Shown here: positions 17,796 through 25,989 of the stretch, piece by piece
Position numbering within the stretch: position 1 is the stretch's first letter
How the letters are laid out: each line of letters opens with the position of its first letter
DNA from: Pseudomonas syringae
Lineage (GTDB): Bacteria > Pseudomonadota > Gammaproteobacteria > Pseudomonadales > Pseudomonadaceae
Reading direction: 5' to 3'
Assembly: GCF_021606685.1 (NCBI RefSeq)
Contig: NZ_WKCB01000034.1
Location: 1-55,412, forward strand
DNA: 55,412 nucleotides
Position numbers and translations under genes: made by a program
Notes under the pieces: model-generated
What the model saw: only the letters and a program-made list of their open reading frames with translations
Told to the model about the DNA's origin: nothing
Databases searched by the model: none

Positions 17796-18284
17796 ATGGA
17801 AGGGCAAGTCAAGCTGGACCGGATCGACATCAGTATTCTGGTTGAACTGCAAAAGGACGGCCGGATGACCAACGTCAGCCTTGCCGACGCCGTGGGCTTG
17901 TCTGCCAGCCCGTGTTTGCAGCGGGTCAAGCGGTTGGAGTCGGCGGGGTATATTTCCAGCTACAAGGCGCATTTGAACCTGGCCAAGATCACCGACTCGG
18001 TCACGGTGTTCACCGAAATCACCCTCAGTGACCATAAGCGCGAAGACTTCGCCAAGTTCGAATCCAACATCCGCCTGGTCGACGAAGTGCTCGAGTGCCA
18101 CTTGATCAGCGGCGGCTACGACTACCTGGTGCGCTTCATGACCCGCAGCATCCAGCATTACCAGGAAGTGGTCGAGGGCCTGCTGGACAAGAATATCGGC
18201 ATCTCCAAGTACTTCAGCTACATCGTCATCAAATCGCCGGTGCTCAAGGACGGCGTGCCGCTGCGCAAGTTGCTGCGGCACTGA
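17796..18284 (+). CDS. Lrp/AsnC-family transcriptional regulator
   Basis: A 162-residue feast/famine regulator. It has an N-terminal winged helix-turn-helix (LDRIDISILVELQKDGR then LADAVGLSASPCLQRVKRLE) and a C-terminal RAM ligand-binding domain (residues about 70-150). These proteins usually sense an amino acid and control adjacent catabolic genes. The position just after gabT and the HAD gene suggests control of the transaminase or of the wider amine block. A TTATAA stretch at 17769-17774 may be part of its own promoter. Confidence 0.9.
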   Translation: MEGQVKLDRIDISILVELQKDGRMTNVSLADAVGLSASPCLQRVKRLESAGYISSYKAHLNLAKITDSVTVFTEITLSDHKREDFAKFESNIRLVDEVLECHLISGGYDYLVRFMTRSIQHYQEVVEGLLDKNIGISKYFSYIVIKSPVLKDGVPLRKLLRH

Positions 18285-18292
18285 GTCGGGCC

Positions 18293-19027
18293 TCACGGGG
18301 TGCCGGGGTAGCGCGTTTCCATCACGATCGACAGGGCATCGGGGCGCCAGAACTCCTGGTCGAATTCCACCGCCTGGTCAGCTTCGCCAAAGTTCAGGCG
18401 TTCCAGGTACACGCTGGTGGAGCCGGGTGACAGTTGCAGCAGCTCGGCCTGTTGTTCGTTGACCGTGCCGATGTGCATCTGCAGTTCACAGCGCGATTGC
18501 ACCCGCGCAAACCGTTCGCGCAGCAGTTGGGTCAGGGAAGTGTTGAGGTCGGCGTCGAGCAGGCCGGGGCACCAGCTGGCAAGCAATGCGTTGAATTCCA
18601 GCAGCACCGGGCGGCGGTCGATCCACCGGCGGCGCTGCAGGAAAAACAGCGGTTCGTCCGCCGAGGCCAGGCCCATGCGCTTGGCCAGCCAGGCACCGGC
18701 CGGGCGCAGTTCGGCGTGCAGGCATTCGGTGCGGGGCGTGCGGCCCTGGGCGCTGACGTAGTCCATAAAGCCGCTGATGCGTGTCGGGTCGTAGCGGATG
18801 CGCTGCGGGCTGACGAACCAGCCCCGGCGGTTTTCGCGGTACACCAGGCCTTCGGCCTCCAGTTGTTGCAAGGCCTGGCGCAGCGTGACGCGGGTGCAGC
18901 CGAAGCGTTCGATCATGTCCCGTTCGGAGGGGAATTTCTCGTCGGCCTGGGGGACACCGGCAGCGATGTCATTGGCGATTTGTTCGCGGATGCGCTGGTA
19001 ATGCGGCGAAATGGGGTCGAAAGGCAT
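18293..19027 (-). CDS. GntR-family regulator with UTRA effector domain (HutC subfamily)
   Basis: A 244-residue regulator. The N-terminal winged helix is at residues 7-75 (FPSERDMIERFGCTRVTLRQAL). A UTRA domain spans about 95-240 and is the small-molecule sensor of HutC-type repressors. HutC/YvoA-type repressors bind TGGT-N4-ACCA palindromes, and exactly such a site (TGGTATATACCA) lies 57 bases before the first gene of the seven-gene minus-strand unit that ends with this gene. I infer that it represses that unit and is released by the substrate or an intermediate. It starts 38 bases after the PnuC-like gene. Confidence 0.9.
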   Translation of the reverse strand: MPFDPISPHYQRIREQIANDIAAGVPQADEKFPSERDMIERFGCTRVTLRQALQQLEAEGLVYRENRRGWFVSPQRIRYDPTRISGFMDYVSAQGRTPRTECLHAELRPAGAWLAKRMGLASADEPLFFLQRRRWIDRRPVLLEFNALLASWCPGLLDADLNTSLTQLLRERFARVQSRCELQMHIGTVNEQQAELLQLSPGSTSVYLERLNFGEADQAVEFDQEFWRPDALSIVMETRYPGTP

Positions 19028-19065
19028 CCTGGGGTTCCGTTTGCAGGCATGACGTGGCGCTGACT

Positions 19066-19632
19066 TTACCCTTCCTGCTGGCGCAGGTCACGCTGCCAGG
19101 CCCGCAAACCATAGGCCGCCAGCAGCACAAAACCGGCGTATAACGCGGCGGTCAGCTGCAGGTCCTTGTACAGGAACAGGCCCACGTAGGCCGCGTCCAG
19201 CACAATCCACAGCCACCAGCTGACCACGTATTTGCGCGCCGCCCACAGGCTGGCCACCAGGCTGAAGGCGGTGAGCAGCGAGTCGAGCCAGGGCAGGGCG
19301 GCGTCGGTGAAGTGGTGCATGACGGCGCCCAGGGCCACGGCGCCGATCAACCCCGCCAACAGGTGCCGCCACGCCGCCTGCGGTGGCAGACGCTCTACGC
19401 GGACCTTGCCCGCGTCGATGCGCCCGGTGCTCCAGCGCCACCAGCCATAGCCCTGCAGCACGGCGAAGACCAGTTGCAGGAGCATGTCTGAATACAGCTT
19501 CACGTCGAAGAAGATCCAGGCATACAGCAACACCGCGACCACACTGACCGGCCAGCACCAGCGCACCCGCTGTGCGGTGAGCCAGACCCCGGCGATGTTG
19601 AAGAACACGGCGACGATTTCGAGTGGCGACAT
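19066..19632 (-). CDS. pnuC: PnuC-family vitamin/nucleoside transporter
   Basis: A 188-residue inner-membrane protein with about seven hydrophobic segments, the size of PnuC. The family region LQGYGWWRWSTG is near residue 60, and WWLWIVLDAAYVGLF lies near 140. PnuC moves nicotinamide riboside by facilitated diffusion, coupled to cytoplasmic phosphorylation; close relatives (PnuT, PnuX) carry thiamine or riboflavin. The neighbours are a periplasmic phosphatase, a TonB receptor, a kinase and a THI5-like protein. That set fits a vitamin or vitamin-phosphate salvage route. Specificity cannot be settled by eye. The start is 9 bases after the phosphatase stop. Confidence 0.85.
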   Translation of the reverse strand: MSPLEIVAVFFNIAGVWLTAQRVRWCWPVSVVAVLLYAWIFFDVKLYSDMLLQLVFAVLQGYGWWRWSTGRIDAGKVRVERLPPQAAWRHLLAGLIGAVALGAVMHHFTDAALPWLDSLLTAFSLVASLWAARKYVVSWWLWIVLDAAYVGLFLYKDLQLTAALYAGFVLLAAYGLRAWQRDLRQQEG

Positions 19633-19641
19633 AGGCTTATC

Positions 19642-20490
19642 TCACGGCTGATTTTCTAGCTGCAGCGCCTGTTGCTTGAAGTGGCGCTTGCGTTCGAAGG
19701 GCAGGGCTTCCTGGTCGCCATAGGGCGCGCTGTACCAGTTGCCGTAGGTTGGGTTGGGCAACAAGAACCAGCGTTGGCCGAGCCAGGCCAGGTACGGCGC
19801 GGCCGCTTTGCGCTGGTCGGCCAGGGTGTTGTGGTCGGCCTGCACGAAGTCGCCGAAAGAATCACCGGCCAGCATCAGCACGCGGGCATGGCTGGCCACC
19901 CATTGGCGCCGGCAGTTCTTGCCGTAGCCGGCCTGCTCGCAGTGGCCGGTGGGCGTGCTGGCAGCCAGCACCTGTTCGTTGCGCGCCACCGGAAAACCGC
20001 GCAGGCGCAGGTTGTTGACCGTGGCCTGGACCTGGCTGTGCTCGCGGTTGGTGATGTAGTAGACGGTGATGCCTTTCTTGTCAGCCGCCTGCAGGAACTC
20101 GACGGCGCCCGGCAGGGCCTGGGCCTTGGCCTGGTCGACCCAGGTGTTCCAGCGGTCGTAGCCGTAGACCTGATTATTGACAATGTCGCGGGCATTGAGC
20201 GGCACGTTGTCGAGCACGGTTTCGTCGATATCCACGACCACCGCCGGCGGCAGCCCGCTTAGGTTGCGGGGGGGCAAGGGCAGGGCGTCCCAGCTCGGGT
20301 CAGCCAGGGCCGCGTCCAGCTGACGGGTGGCGCTGGCGAAGATTTGGCGGTAAATCAGCTCGTGCTCGATGGAGGTCTGGGTCCACAGCACGGCGTCCAG
20401 TTGGTCGTTGGCGGGCGGTCGCTGCTGGCAACCGACAAGGGCGGTGGAGAGCAGGCACACACTGGCAAACATCAGATTACGCATAAACAT
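19642..20490 (-). CDS. Lipoprotein acid phosphatase/5'-nucleotidase, e(P4)-like, class C HAD
   Basis: A 282-residue lipoprotein. The signal peptide ends with the lipobox LVGC (C21). The class C nucleophile motif is VVVDIDETVLDNV near residue 85. A second motif with YYITNRE follows near 145, and LMLAGDSFGDF near 210 supplies the later aspartates. Haemophilus e(P4) dephosphorylates NMN to nicotinamide riboside in the periplasm; relatives act on other vitamin monophosphates. It should deliver the dephosphorylated product to the PnuC-like carrier encoded next. A second ATG two codons later is equally possible as start. It begins 6 bases after the TonB receptor stop, so it is in the same unit. Confidence 0.88.
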   Translation of the reverse strand: MFMRNLMFASVCLLSTALVGCQQRPPANDQLDAVLWTQTSIEHELIYRQIFASATRQLDAALADPSWDALPLPPRNLSGLPPAVVVDIDETVLDNVPLNARDIVNNQVYGYDRWNTWVDQAKAQALPGAVEFLQAADKKGITVYYITNREHSQVQATVNNLRLRGFPVARNEQVLAASTPTGHCEQAGYGKNCRRQWVASHARVLMLAGDSFGDFVQADHNTLADQRKAAAPYLAWLGQRWFLLPNPTYGNWYSAPYGDQEALPFERKRHFKQQALQLENQP

Positions 20491-20496
20491 TCAGCC

Positions 20497-22644
20497 TCAG
20501 AAATTGACGGTGGCGGACAGCCGCGCGGTGCGTGGCGCGCCCAGGAACAGGTAGCCGTCGCCTGCGGATTCACCCACATCGCGCCAGTAGCGTTTGTCGA
20601 ACAGGTTGTCGACGGTCAGGCGCAGCACAGTAGCGTAATCGCCGACCTGGGTGGTGTAGCGGCCGCCCACATCGAACACCGCGTAGTCGTCGACCTTCAC
20701 CGTGGCCTCGCGGTTGGCGTATTTGCTCGCGCTGTATTGCACCCCGCCGAGCAGGGCCAGGCCGGGTACGCCGGGGATGCTGTAGTCGCCGTGCAGGCTG
20801 GCGCGCAGCTTGGGCACGTTGATCGCCTGGTGGCCGTCGTAGTCATCGGTGCCGCTGCCGCTGACCTGGGCGCGGATCGCCGCGACACTGGCCGACACTT
20901 GCAGGTCGGAGGTCACGCGGCCGTTGGCGGACAGTTCGATGCCGACGTTCTTCTGCTTGCCTTGCTGCACAAAGGTGATCGTGCCGTCGTCGTTGGGGCG
21001 GTTGTATTGCAGGTCCTGGGTGATCTGGAACAGTGCGGCCGTCAGGCTCAGGCGCTGGAAGTCACGCTTGATCCCGACTTCCAGCTGGCGCGACGTGGTG
21101 GGCGGCAACACCTCATCGGCGTTGTTGCTGAACCACGCGGCCTCGCCTCCCAGGGACAGGCCCTTGCTGTAGCTGGCGTACAACGACGTGTCCGGGCGCG
21201 GCTTGTAGATCAACGCCACCTGGGGCAGGAACACGCTGCGCTGGGTATGACGGGTGGTGGCCCCGGCCTGGTTGTAAGTCTCTTCGTCGAGACGCACCTG
21301 GCGCCCGCCGAGGATGGTTTGCCATTGCTCGTTGAAGCTGATGCGGTCGCTGGCGAACAGGCCGTACTGGCGGCTGTCGAGGCGCCGGTAGGTGTGGCCC
21401 AGCGGGCCGTCGTAGGGTTCCAGCACGGGTGACGGCTGATAGATATTGCCTTCGCCGATGTACTCGTTGACCGATTGACGCCGATCCACCAGGCGGCGGA
21501 ATGCGCTGGTGCCAACGGTCAGGTCATGCTTGAGAAAGCCGGTGTCGAACTGGCCGTTGAGCGCAGCCTGGGCTTCCTCGTTGCTGCGCGTGTCATCGGG
21601 GCTGCGGTAGTCGGAGATGTCGTAGTCGCCCTCGGTGCTGAAGTGGTTGGGCACTGCAGTGCCTGCGCAACTGGCGGCGCCGTAGCAGCCCCAGGCGAAG
21701 GTGCTGTAGTCGTCGATCACCACACGGCTGCGCGATGCGCTGAAGCTGGCTTTCCACGCGTCGTTGAAGCGGTACTCGAACAACCCGTCGAGGTTCAACG
21801 AGCGGATGCCCACCGGGTTCGACCAGCTTTGGTAGGCCAGCAGGTCCTTGGGCGAAACGTGGTGCGGCACCTCGGTCCCGCCGAGCAATTGGTAGCCCGG
21901 CACCGAGCGTTGCTCACGGTCCTGGTATTCGGCGTTGAGTTGCAGCAAGGCGTTGGGGCTGATGTTCCAGTCCAGGGCCAGGGAGGCGAAATCGCGCTTG
22001 CCGTCGGCATGCTCGACATACGAGCGGATATCTTCGTGGGCCAGGTTGATGCGCACGCCCACCTGTTGTTCGGCGCCGAGCCAGCCGCCAATGTCGGTGG
22101 CCAGGTAGCGCTCGCCCTGTTCGTTGGTGGACACGGTGACCGAACGCACATTCTCCGGGCGCTTGCTCACGTAGTTGACCAGCCCGCCGGGCTCCGAGAC
22201 GCCACTCTGCAAGCCGGCCAGGCCCTTGAGCACTTCCACCTGCTGCTTGTTTTCCAGCGCCACGTTCTGCTCGCCAGTGATGGTGCGGCCGTTGATCTTG
22301 TAGCTGCTGGCCGGGTTCAGAGCGAAGCCGCGTATCACGAAATTCTCGTAGTAGCCGACGGGGGCATAGCTGTCGCCGACCGAGGCATCATTCTTCAAGA
22401 CCTCGCTGAGCAGGCGCGCTTGCTGGTCTTCCAAGCGGCCTTCGGTGATCACCGAGACGGACGCCGGGGTATCGAGCAGCGGGGCGTTGTCGAAACCCGC
22501 CACGGCGGCTTTTTTGGCCTGGTAGTCGGTAGGTTCCTGGCCGACGACGGTGACGGTGTCCAGGGTCGTGTCCTGGGCTTGAGCCGCCGCGGCGGCGAGG
22601 GTGATGCTCAGCGCGAGCAGGGTGTGACGATAAGGCGTAGCCAT
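20497..22644 (-). CDS. TonB-dependent outer-membrane receptor (siderophore-receptor-type)
   Basis: A 715-residue outer-membrane receptor. The signal peptide ends at about AQA (residue 23) and is followed by a TonB-box-like DTVTVVG and a plug domain (VSVITEGRLEDQQ, YENFVIRGFAL, VEVLKGLAGLQSG). A 22-strand-type barrel ends with the usual aromatic residue (TVNF). There is no N-terminal signalling (STN) domain, so it is a pure transporter. Family annotation would read siderophore receptor, but the operon has no iron gene and instead has phosphatase, PnuC and kinase genes. A vitamin or vitamin-phosphate ligand is therefore a reasonable alternative. A 126-base gap separates it from the upstream rhodanese gene. 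Confidence 0.9.
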   Translation of the reverse strand: MATPYRHTLLALSITLAAAAAQAQDTTLDTVTVVGQEPTDYQAKKAAVAGFDNAPLLDTPASVSVITEGRLEDQQARLLSEVLKNDASVGDSYAPVGYYENFVIRGFALNPASSYKINGRTITGEQNVALENKQQVEVLKGLAGLQSGVSEPGGLVNYVSKRPENVRSVTVSTNEQGERYLATDIGGWLGAEQQVGVRINLAHEDIRSYVEHADGKRDFASLALDWNISPNALLQLNAEYQDREQRSVPGYQLLGGTEVPHHVSPKDLLAYQSWSNPVGIRSLNLDGLFEYRFNDAWKASFSASRSRVVIDDYSTFAWGCYGAASCAGTAVPNHFSTEGDYDISDYRSPDDTRSNEEAQAALNGQFDTGFLKHDLTVGTSAFRRLVDRRQSVNEYIGEGNIYQPSPVLEPYDGPLGHTYRRLDSRQYGLFASDRISFNEQWQTILGGRQVRLDEETYNQAGATTRHTQRSVFLPQVALIYKPRPDTSLYASYSKGLSLGGEAAWFSNNADEVLPPTTSRQLEVGIKRDFQRLSLTAALFQITQDLQYNRPNDDGTITFVQQGKQKNVGIELSANGRVTSDLQVSASVAAIRAQVSGSGTDDYDGHQAINVPKLRASLHGDYSIPGVPGLALLGGVQYSASKYANREATVKVDDYAVFDVGGRYTTQVGDYATVLRLTVDNLFDKRYWRDVGESAGDGYLFLGAPRTARLSATVNF

Positions 22645-22770
22645 GTAAAGAGCGCTCCAGAGGTCTGCCGCCGTTGCCGTACGCTTTTATCGGGCAACAG
22701 GGTGCCCAGCGCTGCGCAACGAACGGGTTGCCAGTACGAAATGAAAAAGCCGAGTTCGCCGCAAAGGGCG
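22645..22770 (-). promoter_or_regulatory. Intercistronic leader before the TonB receptor gene
   Basis: The 126 bases are unusually long for this tightly packed unit. They contain GGGCACCCTGTTGCCC, a short imperfect inverted repeat. No TPP-riboswitch-like THI-box sequence is visible, and no second copy of TGGTATATACCA. An internal promoter or attenuator is possible but not shown. Confidence 0.35.
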
Positions 22771-23643
22771 TCAGGCCGGAGCTGCTCCGGTAGTCATTGG
22801 TAAGCGTGCGTCGGCGGCCCATTCCTGCAGGGAGCCGTCGTAGAGTGCGATGTCCTGGCGACCCAGCAAGGTCAGGGCCAGGGCGTTGGCGGCGGCCGAG
22901 ATACCGCCGCCGCAATACAGCACCAGTGGACCTTCGCTGTGTAACAGCGTGGGGCCGATGGCGCGGGCCAGGGCATCCTTGGGCAGGTAGCGGCCCTGGG
23001 CGTCGAACAGGGTGCGCGCCGGCAGGTTACGGCTGCCGGGGATATGCCCGCGCCGGGCGTAGCGGGTGAGGGCGCTGCCGTCGAAGAGCGCCGCGCCCAA
23101 CGCACAGATCAGCACGCCGGGCGCATGCCCGGCAATGATCGCTTCCACGCCGTAGCGGTCGATCCACAGCTGCGGGCGCAGGTTGATCGGCCAGGGTTGC
23201 GCCGTGGCAATCCTGGCAGCCGGTCCGCTGTGCACCGGCAGGCCGGCGGCGCGCCAGGCCTCGAAACCACCGTCGAGCACTGCCGCATCAATGCCCACGC
23301 CGCGCAGCATCCACCACAGGCGCGCGGCCCAGAAGCCGTCCGCACGGTCGTAGATCACCAGGGTTTTGCCGACGCCGGCACCCAGATTCGCCAGGCCCTG
23401 GACCAGCACGTGGGGCGGTGGCAAGGCGAAGCTGAAAGGGGCTTGGGTGTCCGCCAGTTCAGTCACCAGGTCAGCGTGCCGTGCGCCGGGGATATGCGCC
23501 TGCAGCCAGCCGTCATGGCCGCTGGCAACCCGGTAGTCGCCATCGAATTGCGGCGCTGGCAGCAACACCGTGGCATCCAGCACCACCAGCGCGGGGTCGG
23601 CCAGGTGCGCCTGCAACCATCGGCTGTCGACCAACGGGCTCAT
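22771..23643 (-). CDS. Two-domain rhodanese, thiosulfate/mercaptopyruvate sulfurtransferase
   Basis: A 290-residue sulfurtransferase with two rhodanese domains. The N-terminal inactive domain is at about 1-140 (HIPGARHADL near residue 50). The C-terminal domain has HIPGSRNLP near 200 and the active cysteine C244 in LYCGGGISA. The enzyme carries sulfane sulfur as a persulfide. The loop CGGGISA is closer to the CGSGVTA type of mercaptopyruvate transferases than to classic thiosulfate rhodanese. Start and stop overlap or abut the neighbours: its ATG overlaps the kinase stop by four bases. A sulfur carrier role in thiazole or thiamine metabolism would fit the THI5-like gene but is inference. Confidence 0.88.
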   Translation of the reverse strand: MSPLVDSRWLQAHLADPALVVLDATVLLPAPQFDGDYRVASGHDGWLQAHIPGARHADLVTELADTQAPFSFALPPPHVLVQGLANLGAGVGKTLVIYDRADGFWAARLWWMLRGVGIDAAVLDGGFEAWRAAGLPVHSGPAARIATAQPWPINLRPQLWIDRYGVEAIIAGHAPGVLICALGAALFDGSALTRYARRGHIPGSRNLPARTLFDAQGRYLPKDALARAIGPTLLHSEGPLVLYCGGGISAAANALALTLLGRQDIALYDGSLQEWAADARLPMTTGAAPA

Positions 23644-24752
23644 ACGGTTTTACGCCGCAGATGGCCGAGCAGGCGTTGCCCCTGGGCGCCGGCAAACCAG
23701 CGCAGATGACCGAGCAGGTACGCGTGGTACGCCACGTCGGCGCTGGTGGTTGAACCGACCACGTCGTGGTAATAGGCCACTTCGGACAGCGCGAAATCCA
23801 CATGCACCAGCGGCAGCAAGGCGCTGAGGGTGTGCAGGTCATGCGTGCTCAGTGGGCGCACCTGGTGGTAGCCGGCCAGCAGTGCATCAACGCTGTCGAG
23901 GTCGGCGCTGGCCGGGCCGCCGCTGTCCAGGTCCAGCCAGGGCACGCTGTTGCGTTCGATGGCGGTGGCCAGGTCGAACAGCGCGAAGGTGCGGTCGGCC
24001 AGGCCGAAATCCAGCACGCTGCAGACGGTGTCGTCAGGGCTCCACAGCAGGTTCGATGCATGCCAGTCGTTGTGGGTCCACAGCGGTGGTTGCTGGCCCA
24101 GCAACGGCTGCAGCGCCTGGTGCCAGGGCAGCAGCAGTTCGCTGAGTTGGGCGTGCCAGTCCTTGTCGGCGAGATAGGCATTGTGGGTGTTGGCGATGGC
24201 CTCCAGGGGCGCCGCGTGTTCGATCAGCCGTGCATTGGCCAGCAGCACGGCGGTCTGGCGGGGCGGCGCGTCGTAGCCTGCAGCCGCTTGGTGCAAACGG
24301 GCCAAGGCCTGGCCGGCGGCGAGGGCATGGGCGTGCTGCTGGAATGGCGACCACGACAGTGCATCACGGTAAAGGTCCAGGCCCTGGGCGAGGTGGTGCA
24401 CTTCATAGGTCCACTCGCCTTGTGCCGTGGCCGTCGCCCCGTGGCGGTTCGGCACCACGGCCGCTACCGGGGCGCCTTGGCGATGCAGATGGGCGATCAA
24501 GCGGTGTTCTTCTTCCAGCCATGCAGCCTGCCGCACCTGCCGGTGATGGCGTTTGACGAACAACGTTGCGTCGCCGGTGGTGATCAAACCGGCAGCGGAA
24601 AACGGTCGTGGGCTGTGCCACTGCAGGCTGTGCAGCGGGCCCAGTTGCGGGTACTCACGCAGTAGGTGGTCGATGTCGGGTTCGTGCAGGGCCGGCCAGT
24701 CTGCCGCTACCGGTTCCAGTCCTAAACCGTGGGCGGTGCGTTGCGGGTTCAT
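23640..24752 (-). CDS. APH-fold small-molecule kinase (phosphotransferase family)
   Basis: A 370-residue kinase of the aminoglycoside phosphotransferase/choline-kinase fold. The Brenner motif HNDWHASN is at 227-234 (D229 catalytic, N234 metal), and the metal motif DFG is at 248-250. The family includes homoserine kinase II, choline kinase and the thiamine kinase YcfN/ThiK. I chose the ATG at 24752, which overlaps the stop of the THI5-like gene by four bases; a longer reading would overlap that gene further. Cytoplasmic phosphorylation would trap a substrate entering through the PnuC-like carrier. The exact substrate is unknown. Confidence 0.82.
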   Translation of the reverse strand: MNPQRTAHGLGLEPVAADWPALHEPDIDHLLREYPQLGPLHSLQWHSPRPFSAAGLITTGDATLFVKRHHRQVRQAAWLEEEHRLIAHLHRQGAPVAAVVPNRHGATATAQGEWTYEVHHLAQGLDLYRDALSWSPFQQHAHALAAGQALARLHQAAAGYDAPPRQTAVLLANARLIEHAAPLEAIANTHNAYLADKDWHAQLSELLLPWHQALQPLLGQQPPLWTHNDWHASNLLWSPDDTVCSVLDFGLADRTFALFDLATAIERNSVPWLDLDSGGPASADLDSVDALLAGYHQVRPLSTHDLHTLSALLPLVHVDFALSEVAYYHDVVGSTTSADVAYHAYLLGHLRWFAGAQGQRLLGHLRRKTV

Positions 24753-25669
24753 GCGCGCACCTCGGGCAGGTAGGCGTTGCTGGTCGCGCCTTGCCACACC
24801 TGTGGATCATCAAGCACGGCATGCGCATGCAACCACTCTGCATACGGCGCCAACAGTGCTTGGCGCTGTTCGCCCCAGCGGCCTTCATGCAGCCAGGTCG
24901 GGGCGATTTTATGCAGCGAAGCGCTCAACAGTTCCGCCGGGAAATACGGCGTGGTGTGTTCATAAGCGCTGAGGGCAATCGATGGTTCTTGGGCCACGGC
25001 CAGGTAACCGCGGGCGGTGGCTGCGAGAAAGTCGCGTACCACCTCGGGTTTGTCCGCCAAGGTGCGCTCATGGGCGCCGAGCAGGTAGCTGTGATAGGCC
25101 GGCGCACCGAGCTCGTCCACCGGCAACACCACCCGGCGCGCGGCGTCGATGGGGCTGTGCATCAACGCTTCCCAGGCCCAGTAGCCGCCAAAACTGGCAT
25201 CGGCCACGCCTTGCGCCAACTGCTCGGGCCGCAGTTCGCGCACACCGCTGTCGACCAGGATCACGCCATCGGGGTCACCGCCGTCGCGGCTCACCAGGTG
25301 CCGGACCATGGCCAGGCCACGCGGTGTGGGGTTGAGTGCCAGGCGTTTGCCCACCAGGTCGCGGGGGCGACGGATGCCGGAATCGGTGAGGGTCTGGATC
25401 GACTCCAGGCCGGCATGGTTGATCGCCGCGATACCCTGCAACGCCTGACCCAAGCCACGGCGTACCAGCAGGCGGTTGCTGGGGAATACGCCAAAGTCCG
25501 CCGCGCCCGTCAGCAGATGCTGCAGCGTGTCGCCACGGTAAGGGTCGTGCACCACCAGCTCCACATCCAGCCCCGACTCTTCATACCAGCCGCGTTCCCT
25601 TGCCAGGTACAAACCCGCCGAATTCGGCCAGGGGTGAAAGTACTCCAGCATTACTTTTACCGACACCAT
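24749..25669 (-). CDS. THI5/NMT1-like, substrate-binding-protein-fold protein without a signal peptide
   Basis: A 306-residue periplasmic-binding-protein-fold protein. It begins VKVMLEYFHPWPNSAGLYLARERGWYEESGL, the pattern of THI5/NMT1 and ThiY-type proteins, and continues with GAADFGVFPS. No hydrophobic leader is present. A stop codon (TAG) lies three codons before ATG25669 in frame, so a signal peptide upstream is excluded. There is no ABC permease or ATPase gene nearby. Yeast Thi5 and its bacterial homologues make the thiamine pyrimidine in the cytoplasm, but the CCCFC iron motif of yeast Thi5 is absent here. The protein may be a cytoplasmic enzyme or ligand carrier. It is the first gene of the unit; the RBS is GGAG. 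Confidence 0.85.
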   Translation of the reverse strand: MVSVKVMLEYFHPWPNSAGLYLARERGWYEESGLDVELVVHDPYRGDTLQHLLTGAADFGVFPSNRLLVRRGLGQALQGIAAINHAGLESIQTLTDSGIRRPRDLVGKRLALNPTPRGLAMVRHLVSRDGGDPDGVILVDSGVRELRPEQLAQGVADASFGGYWAWEALMHSPIDAARRVVLPVDELGAPAYHSYLLGAHERTLADKPEVVRDFLAATARGYLAVAQEPSIALSAYEHTTPYFPAELLSASLHKIAPTWLHEGRWGEQRQALLAPYAEWLHAHAVLDDPQVWQGATSNAYLPEVRA

Positions 25670-25725
25670 CGCTTGCTACTCCAGCCCAACGTCCTTTGAT
25701 GGAGGCGATTTATAAGGGAGTGATC

Positions 25726-25737
25726 TGGTATATACCA
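25726..25737 (-). promoter_or_regulatory. Perfect palindrome TGGTATATACCA, candidate GntR/UTRA operator
   Basis: A 12-bp perfect palindrome lies 57-68 bases before the first gene of the seven-gene minus-strand unit. It matches the TGGT-N4-ACCA plan of HutC/YvoA/DasR-type sites known from the literature. The TATATA core could overlap a -10 element, which would suit repression. The regulator encoded at the far end of the unit is a GntR/UTRA protein. The assignment is inference from motif and context. Confidence 0.7.
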
Positions 25738-25847
25738 ATATCCTTTATTGCTATGGTTATGCCGTAAACGTTGCACGCGGGGACTGGTTGCGAATTATGG
25801 CGTTGCGGCGCAATTGGGGTGGAGCCCTGAACACGTAGTGCGCATTC

Positions 25848-25890
25848 GGGGCCGCTGCGCGGCCCAACGGGAGCAAGCTCCCCCGCCACA
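25848..25890. repeat. Single REP-like element
   Basis: The sequence contains GGGGCCGCTGCGCGGCCC followed by AACGGGAGCAAGCTCCC, the same modules as the REP doublet at 33217-33352. Only one copy is present here. Confidence 0.7.
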
Positions 25891-25989
25891 CGGTTGGTGT
25901 GTTAGAGGGGGCAACTGACCACTCACGATCACTCGATGCTCATCACTGTCGCGCTGGGTGGCGGGCTCGTCCATCGCTTGCCAGCACGT

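Larger units (their letters stand above)
25670..25989. other. 320-base intergenic region: operator, promoter and one REP element
   Basis: The left 70 bases hold the leader of the THI5-like gene and the TGGTATATACCA site. The segment 25738-25840 is AT-richer and may hold the promoter. A REP-like unit occupies 25848-25890. I see no supported gene; an ORF running rightward from 25936 is the antisense shadow of the small membrane-protein gene. Confidence 0.6.

Noticed and set aside
20344..22803. Plus-strand open frames opposite the TonB receptor and phosphatase genes
   Set aside because: Their compositions mirror the antisense of beta-barrel genes; no motif was found.
25670..25760. TPP riboswitch before the THI5-like gene
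   Set aside because: I looked for the CTGAGA and ACCCTTGAACCTGATC-type THI-box segments on the minus strand and found neither. The palindrome is a better regulatory candidate.
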